Source: Christiangramia lutea
Lineage (GTDB): Bacteria; Bacteroidota; Bacteroidia; Flavobacteriales; Flavobacteriaceae
Reading direction: 5' to 3'
Length of the DNA: 64,000 nt
NCBI RefSeq assembly: GCF_022489035.1
Contig: NZ_JAKVTV010000002.1
Coordinates: 1 to 64,000 of the forward strand
Position 1 is the first letter of the stretch. Each line of letters opens with the position of its first letter. Both the position numbers and the translations under genes were made by a program. Under the pieces are notes generated by a model. The model did not search any database. It saw only the letters and a list, made by a program, of their open reading frames with translations, and was not told the DNA's origin. Below, in pieces: positions 59,682 through 64,000 of this stretch.

Positions 59682-60491
59682 TTAAGGCGCTGCAGCCACT
59701 GCACCTAAGACGTATAACTGTTCCATGGTTGGAGCCTCACTACCACCTTCTGGTTCAAGGGTGATCCCGAAGGCCTGCGATTCATTCGCATTTTCCAGGG
59801 TGAAGATCTTATTATCATCAAGTTCGAACTCATCCAGCAAACCAATACTGGTAGGAGTAAGTGGTTCGAGTTTAAGAGACCAGACCTGGTAAACTTTACC
59901 CCTTGGAGGTTCAGGTAATTCCTTGGCATCTATATAAGCCTTTTTTTCCTGTTTGTTCCAGTAAACTGCTGCATAGGCACCGGGAGCTGCATTTTGACCC
60001 TGTAAAGGTACTTTTGAGACATTCTTATCTCTTAATACAGCCAGAAGTTCTTCGGTTTTTTCGGCATCTTCACGAGCATCAGCGATCTGCTGTTCCAGTT
60101 TGGCCGCATTTGCTTTTTCAGAGGTGAGTTGCTCCCTTAAATTGTTCCGCTCTTCGAATACAAAGAAAAGCCCAACAAGTAATAATATGGTTGCTGCCCA
60201 ACCAAAATAGGAAACCCAATTGTGACCTTTATCAGATTCTAAAGGAATTACTTTATGATCAGCTTTTTTACCTAATTTCTGCTTTATTCGTGCCAGAATT
60301 GCTTCAGCATTGTAAGAAGGGGCCACTGAAATAGATAATTTCTGTAAGGCGTTCTCAATTTCTTCAACTTCCTTGCGTACTTCGGGATGTTCTTTTAATA
60401 CCCGGCTCACTTCTCGGCTTTCGGCCTCGGTGAGTGCGCCGTAAACGTAAAGTTCCAGGATCCCAGATGATATGTATTCTTTTATATCCAT
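59682..60491 (-). CDS. RskA-type anti-sigma factor
   Basis: This 269-residue membrane protein has an N-terminal zinc-free anti-sigma domain ('IKEYISSGILELYVYGALTEAESREVSRVLKEHPEVRKEVEEIE'), one TM helix near 92-108 ('WVSYFGWAATILLLVGLFFVFEE'), a coiled coil (112-150) and the RskA C-terminal domain ('AVYWNKQEKKAYIDAKELPEPPRGKVYQVWSLK', 'FGITLEPEGGSEAPTMEQLYVLG'). It holds the sigma factor inactive until envelope signals trigger its cleavage. Three bases separate it from the sigma gene. Confidence 0.9.
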   Translation of the reverse strand: MDIKEYISSGILELYVYGALTEAESREVSRVLKEHPEVRKEVEEIENALQKLSISVAPSYNAEAILARIKQKLGKKADHKVIPLESDKGHNWVSYFGWAATILLLVGLFFVFEERNNLREQLTSEKANAAKLEQQIADAREDAEKTEELLAVLRDKNVSKVPLQGQNAAPGAYAAVYWNKQEKKAYIDAKELPEPPRGKVYQVWSLKLEPLTPTSIGLLDEFELDDNKIFTLENANESQAFGITLEPEGGSEAPTMEQLYVLGAVAAAP

Positions 60492-60494
60492 TTC

Positions 60495-61025
60495 TTATTC
60501 AGCTAACATTTCCCGTAATTTATTAATACAGGCCCTGTTTCGGGTTTTCACGGTCCCAAGAGGCATATCCAGTTCCTCTGCAGTTTCTTTTTGAGTATAT
60601 CCCTTGAAAAATAGTAGATCTATTAATTTCTTACAGACAGGTTTAAGAACATTGATATACTTTTTAATTCCAATTGCATCGGCTTTACCGGAAAAGTTCG
60701 ATCTCGACTCCAGAATATCTACGAAATTATCTGATGTAAGGTTTTTCTGATTGTTCTTATGGGCCTTGGATCTTATATGGTCAATTGAGGCATTTCTCGC
60801 AATATTAAGGATCCAGGTAAAAAATCTTCCTTTATCAGAATTATAGGATGATGAATTATTCCAGATCTTTAGAAATACATCTTGTAATATTTCCTCGGCT
60901 ATTTTTTCATCCCTAAGGATACTGTAAATGATGCCGTAAATGCTTTCTGAATATAATTCGTAAATACGTTCGAAAGCTTTCTGATTTCCGTTTTGTAACT
61001 CAAGAATGAGTCCGTCCTGCTGCAT
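60495..61025 (-). CDS. ECF sigma factor of the SigK/RskA type
   Basis: This 176-residue sigma factor has region 2 'YGIIYSILRDEKIAEEILQDVFLKIWNNSSSYNSDKGRFFTWILNIARNASIDHIRSK' and region 4 'KKLIDLLFFKGYTQKETAEELDMPLGTVKTRNRACINKLREML'. Together with the RskA-type gene it forms a standard pair controlled by membrane stress. A -7-like TATATTTA lies upstream on the minus strand (about 61050). Confidence 0.92.
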   Translation of the reverse strand: MQQDGLILELQNGNQKAFERIYELYSESIYGIIYSILRDEKIAEEILQDVFLKIWNNSSSYNSDKGRFFTWILNIARNASIDHIRSKAHKNNQKNLTSDNFVDILESRSNFSGKADAIGIKKYINVLKPVCKKLIDLLFFKGYTQKETAEELDMPLGTVKTRNRACINKLREMLAE

Positions 61026-61071
61026 AGATTAGGTTTGAGGAACTAAATATAGTCTTTAATACGAAATAAAA

Positions 61072-61092
61072 AAAGCGGCCTTGAGCCGCTTT
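61072..61092 (-). terminator. Terminator of the superoxide dismutase gene
   Basis: On the minus strand AAAGCGGCTCAAGGCCGCTT folds into a stem followed by a T run. It isolates the sod gene from the sigma operon. Confidence 0.85.
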
Positions 61093-61114
61093 AATATTTT
61101 ATAGTTCTAATTGG

Positions 61115-61708
61115 TTATTTTTGAATAACACCACAACCTACGCGTGTTCCGGCTGCTCCTGAAGGTTGAGAAGTATAATCATCTACCCCATCATGTACAA
61201 TTACTGCTTTACCTAAAAGGTCTTTATTAGCATCACCACAACCTATACACCATTCCTCAGTGGTAAGATTAACGGTGCCGTTTCCATTTGCATCAACTTC
61301 GAAATTCCCAATATCTCCTTTATGATAACCATCTGAGCTTCCCCATTTTCCATGCGGTGCGTCTGTAGGATTCCAGTGACCTCCGGCAGACTTTCCATCT
61401 GCAGCAGAGCAATCCCCTTTTTCGTGGATATGTATAGCGTGTTTACCTTCTGCAAGTCCAGAAATGATCGCGGTCATGGAAACTTCCCCGTTCTCTTCAG
61501 TAAAAACTACATTACCGCTTAGGTTAGAATCACTAACAGATTGAAGAGTAACCTTCACTTTCTTAATTTCTTCTTCTTTTGTGGTCTCCATTTCAGAACT
61601 CATTTCAGTTTCTGACTGGTTCTCCATGTCTTTTTCTTTTTTCTCGTTCTTACAGCTGGTGAAAATTAAGCCTGCACAAAGAACAAGAGATAAACTAATA
61701 CGTTTCAT
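61115..61708 (-). CDS. sodC: Cu/Zn superoxide dismutase-family lipoprotein
   Basis: This 197-residue protein has a lipobox 'AGLIFTSCKN' (Cys near 19), a charged linker with Glu-rich run, and a Cu/Zn SOD domain. Metal ligands are visible in 'KHAIHIHEKGDCSAADGKSAGGHWNPTDAPHGKWGSSDGYHKGDIGNFEVD' and 'AVIVHDGVDDYTSQPSGAAGTRVGCGVIQ'. 'HIH', 'GGHWNP' and the later His are Cu/Zn ligands, with the Cys pair of the disulfide. It detoxifies superoxide outside the cytoplasm. Single gene. Confidence 0.93.
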   Translation of the reverse strand: MKRISLSLVLCAGLIFTSCKNEKKEKDMENQSETEMSSEMETTKEEEIKKVKVTLQSVSDSNLSGNVVFTEENGEVSMTAIISGLAEGKHAIHIHEKGDCSAADGKSAGGHWNPTDAPHGKWGSSDGYHKGDIGNFEVDANGNGTVNLTTEEWCIGCGDANKDLLGKAVIVHDGVDDYTSQPSGAAGTRVGCGVIQK

Positions 61709-61810
61709 AGTGTTTCGATTGGTTTTAATTTAAATCTAAAATAATCCTATTCACAGGTACAGCCAAAGATTTAAGTATAGCTTAACAAAGGGTTTCGGTC
61801 CTGTCTTTGA

Positions 61811-63025
61811 TTAATTTTCGGTTAATTTTGTGTGGATTTGAGCTTTTGAAGAGAGAGTTTTGTGTACCGGGCATTTATCTGCGATCTCTAAAAGTTTATT
61901 TATCTGCTCTTTATCAAGATCGCCATGCAAGCTGATCTCCCGTTCAAAGTTGTCGATTTTGGCCATATCATTTTCACAATTTTCGCAATCATCAGCGTGT
62001 TTTTTAGAATAACTCACATGAGTTTCTACATTTACCAAGGGCCATTTTTTTCTTCGCGCATACATTTGAATGGTCATCGAGGTACAGGCTGCTAGTCCGC
62101 TGGAAATCAATTCATATGGGTCTGGGCCAAGATCATTCCCTCCAACTTTAACCGGTTCGTCTGCAACAAAATGGTGTTTTCCAGCTATGATCTGAGTAGT
62201 GAAGCCTTCAGATCCAAGATTGGCCATTACCTGGTGGTCTGTGTCCAGTTCTGAAGCTTCCCTTTCAGAAATATATTTGCTCGCCCAGGCAGAAATCACT
62301 GTTCCTGCATATTCTGAATCAGATTTATTACTTAGCATATGATCTGCTCCATTAAGCGTAATGAAGCTTTTTGGATGCCAGGCAGATTGGTATAATTCTT
62401 CTGCGTGCTTAATTGAGACGATCTCATCTTGTGGAGAATGCATAATGAGCAATGGTTTTCGAATTTCACCAAGTGCTTTTGAATCTTCATTTCTCTTAAG
62501 ATCTTCGATAAAATGCTTTTTGATCTTGAAACTCCGTCCGCCAATTTTAATATTAGCAGAACCTTCATTTTCGATCTCGTCCAGGTTAGATTCAAAATGT
62601 TTCTGCACATGGGAAAGGTTGGAAGGAGCATTGATTGTTACTATTGCCTGAACGGAATCTATTTTGAGTGCTGCGAATAGCGCGGCAGCACCACCTAAAG
62701 AATGCCCAATAATGAGGGTAGGTGCAGAGTATTCTTTTTCCAGGAATTTGGCTGCGGCAACCAGATCATTCACGTTACCTGTAAAATTGGTATCCTCGAA
62801 ATCACCTTCACTATCACCAAGTCCCGTAAAATCGAACCTTAAAACCCCGTATCCTTTTGAAGCCAGACTCTTACTGATATTAGAGGGAGCATGAAAATTC
62901 TTATTACAGGTAAAGCAGTGGGCGAATAGAACGAAGTTTTCTGGATTTTCATTAAAAGGCAGTTCCAATACACCTTTTAAAGATTTTGAATCGGAATTTT
63001 CAAAACTCACATTTTTTTTCTGCAT
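61811..63025 (-). CDS. Alpha/beta hydrolase fused to OsmC-family peroxidase domain
   Basis: This 404-residue fusion protein has a 1-250 alpha/beta hydrolase ('LFAHCFTCNKNFHAPSNISKSLASKGYGVLRFDFTGLGDSEG', nucleophile Ser in 'IIGHSLGGAAAL', His in 'LNGADHMLSNKSD') and a 265-404 OsmC-type domain with the peroxidatic Cys in 'GLAACTSMTIQMYARRKKWPL' and the second in 'CPVHKTLSS'. The combination occurs in many Bacteroidota. It may release and detoxify lipid or organic hydroperoxides. Confidence 0.9.
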   Translation of the reverse strand: MQKKNVSFENSDSKSLKGVLELPFNENPENFVLFAHCFTCNKNFHAPSNISKSLASKGYGVLRFDFTGLGDSEGDFEDTNFTGNVNDLVAAAKFLEKEYSAPTLIIGHSLGGAAALFAALKIDSVQAIVTINAPSNLSHVQKHFESNLDEIENEGSANIKIGGRSFKIKKHFIEDLKRNEDSKALGEIRKPLLIMHSPQDEIVSIKHAEELYQSAWHPKSFITLNGADHMLSNKSDSEYAGTVISAWASKYISEREASELDTDHQVMANLGSEGFTTQIIAGKHHFVADEPVKVGGNDLGPDPYELISSGLAACTSMTIQMYARRKKWPLVNVETHVSYSKKHADDCENCENDMAKIDNFEREISLHGDLDKEQINKLLEIADKCPVHKTLSSKAQIHTKLTEN

Positions 63026-63065
63026 GACTTAGATTTTAGGTTTCGGCTCAATATCAAGTATAAAA

Positions 63066-63088
63066 AAAGCCGCGCATTTGGCGGCTTT
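63066..63088 (-). terminator. Terminator of the DUF1080 gene
   Basis: AAAGCCGC pairs with GCGGCTTT around a seven-base loop; T run on the minus strand. Confidence 0.88.
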
Positions 63089-63107
63089 CAATTTTGGTAA
63101 ACTCTTC

Positions 63108-63857
63108 TTAAAGTTCTTTTATTTTAATGTTCCTAAACCATACTTTATCGTCATGATCCTGAAATGCGATCTTTCCGCGACGGGTAGAACCAAAATCTTC
63201 CCAATCGCTGAATTTGGAATCTTTTATCAACTCTTTCCATTCTTCACCCTGTAGAGGGAATTCCACTATTTTTTTTCCGTTCAATTTCACCCATCCTAAA
63301 TTCTCATCATAATTGATGTGGATCACTTCCTTGTTCCATTCTCCTGCAGGCTTAGCAACATCTTCACTTGGAGGTACAAGATCGTATAATGCTCCGGCTG
63401 TTCGGTCTAACCCATTTTTCGCATCTGGGTGATTCTGGTTGTCCAGTACCTGAATCTCCGGACTTATATAATAAGGTTCATCATATTTCTCTGTTTCTTT
63501 CACTCCCCACATGATACCGCTGTTTCCACCTTCAGAGATCTTCCATTCCAGTGAAAGTTCAAAATTGCCAAATTCATCTTCGGTGATCAAATATTCTTTT
63601 ATCCTTTTGTCGCCTTTTGCCGGAGCGAAGGCTATTGCTCCATCTTCCACTTTCCACTGTCCAGAAATGGAATCCCTGTTGTAGGCCTTCCAACCTTCAA
63701 GATCTTCTCCATTGAATAGGGTTTGCCATTCATCTTTTTCCTGGCTTTCAGTCTTCATTTCTTTTTCAACCTCGACTACCTCTTCAGATTCTTTATTTTC
63801 ATTCTTACAGGCCGTCATGAGTAGAATTGAACAACCGATTAACATTAATCTTTTCAT
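63108..63857 (-). CDS. DUF1080 (3-keto-disaccharide hydrolase-like) lipoprotein
   Basis: This 249-residue lipoprotein has a lipobox 'CSILLMTACKN' (Cys near 17) and a DUF1080 domain: 'WQTLFNGEDLEGWKAYNRDSISGQWKVEDGAIAF' then 'FELSLEWKISEGGNSGIMWGVKE', 'YYISPEIQVLDNQNHPDAKNGLDRTAGALYDL' and 'GKIAFQDHDDKVWFRNIKIKEL'. The fold is a concanavalin-like beta sandwich; some members hydrolyse 3-keto-glycosides. Starts ATG at 63857, 3 bases after the partial gene's stop. Confidence 0.9.
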   Translation of the reverse strand: MKRLMLIGCSILLMTACKNENKESEEVVEVEKEMKTESQEKDEWQTLFNGEDLEGWKAYNRDSISGQWKVEDGAIAFAPAKGDKRIKEYLITEDEFGNFELSLEWKISEGGNSGIMWGVKETEKYDEPYYISPEIQVLDNQNHPDAKNGLDRTAGALYDLVPPSEDVAKPAGEWNKEVIHINYDENLGWVKLNGKKIVEFPLQGEEWKELIKDSKFSDWEDFGSTRRGKIAFQDHDDKVWFRNIKIKEL

Positions 63858-63860
63858 TCT

Positions 63861-64000
63861 TTAGTTTGTTTTAATTCCTAGAATTCTTTTTAGTTTATTT
63901 TCATCAATTTCAGATCCTGAAAAATCATCGAATCTTTTTTGGGTAGCTTCAATAATATTGCTCTGAATAAATGGAGCGCCCTCCTTGGCTCCCTGTTCCG
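63861..64000 (-). CDS. C-terminal end of a protein extending beyond the window
   Basis: The last 45 residues are visible, ending 'FIQSNIIEATQKRFDDFSGSEIDENKLKRILGIKTN'. The frame is open from the window edge and the stop is 3 bases before the DUF1080 start, so they are co-transcribed. The protein cannot be identified from this piece. Confidence 0.6.
   Translation of the reverse strand, partial: EQGAKEGAPFIQSNIIEATQKRFDDFSGSEIDENKLKRILGIKTN

Overview
The window comes from a marine-type member of the Bacteroidota, most likely a Flavobacteriaceae close to Gramella/Christiangramia. The evidence is low-GC DNA, Bacteroidota -7 promoter elements of the form TAnnTTTG, and family content typical of the group: PspC/DUF4870/PadR, head-GIN DUF2807, LytTR regulators with 2TM proteins, the DUF58-MoxR-DUF4350-DUF4129-SpoIIM-RDD block, and a three-gene propionyl-CoA carboxylase. 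The genus is an inference from memory of these families.

Region 1 (1-8027) is accessory DNA and the most interesting part. A tyrosine recombinase (6864-8027) is followed, in the same orientation, by six promoter-poor gene cassettes. Five are separated by a ~125 bp imperfect inverted repeat that resembles an integron attC site. Each cassette begins with GTT plus 6 cassette-specific bases and ends with the reverse complement of those bases. At the next two positions the 5' end always has AA and the 3' end (read on the other strand) always has TG or CG. This is what is expected if each cassette once closed into a circle and folded its own recombination hairpin. The recombinase has the full R-K-H-R-H-Y active site but no IntI-specific patch, plus an extra ~90-residue N-terminal region. 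Cargo includes an orphan barstar-like immunity protein, a PIN-like nuclease, an MBL-fold lipoprotein with a monooxygenase-like lipoprotein, and small secreted or membrane proteins. The far end of the array is cut by an IS110-family element exactly at a cassette boundary. I interpret this as an integron-like system with a non-IntI recombinase.

Region 2 (8100-24000) is chromosomal redox, sulfur and respiration: a TerB-like protein, a succinate-semialdehyde-type dehydrogenase, a Crp/Fnr regulator, a TauE/SafE permease, cydAB, small respiratory-associated proteins, an SDR/aldehyde dehydrogenase pair, an iodotyrosine-deiodinase-like nitroreductase, an aldo/keto reductase, a sterol-desaturase-like protein and an MBL-rhodanese persulfide dioxygenase-like protein. 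Four TGTAAC-N4-GTTACW palindromes lie upstream of genes here and at 28.7 kb (YeeE/YedE thiosulfate-type permeases). Three of them sit at exactly the same distance from a -7 element, which suggests a small sulfur regulon run by the local Crp/Fnr protein. A GIY-YIG gene embedded in REP-like palindromes follows.

Region 3 (24-38 kb) holds the propionyl/acyl-CoA carboxylase operon, a 2-hydroxyacid dehydrogenase, the YeeE pair, a cluster of small exported proteins (cupin, two NTF2-like, two 254-residue paralogs) with an epimerase, a LytTR regulator with a possible operator, a TRIC channel, trxB and envelope proteins.

Region 4 (38-64 kb) contains the PadR/PspC envelope-stress-type operon with two unlisted small ORFs, a thioesterase, an OxyR-like LysR regulator, the DUF58/MoxR operon, a cyclophilin and Nudix hydrolase with overlapping divergent start codons, an acyltransferase, two ECF sigma systems, NDH-2, a hemerythrin protein, a LytS/LytTR two-component system, a Cu/Zn superoxide dismutase, a hydrolase-OsmC fusion and a DUF1080 protein. 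No rRNA, tRNA or CRISPR array was seen.
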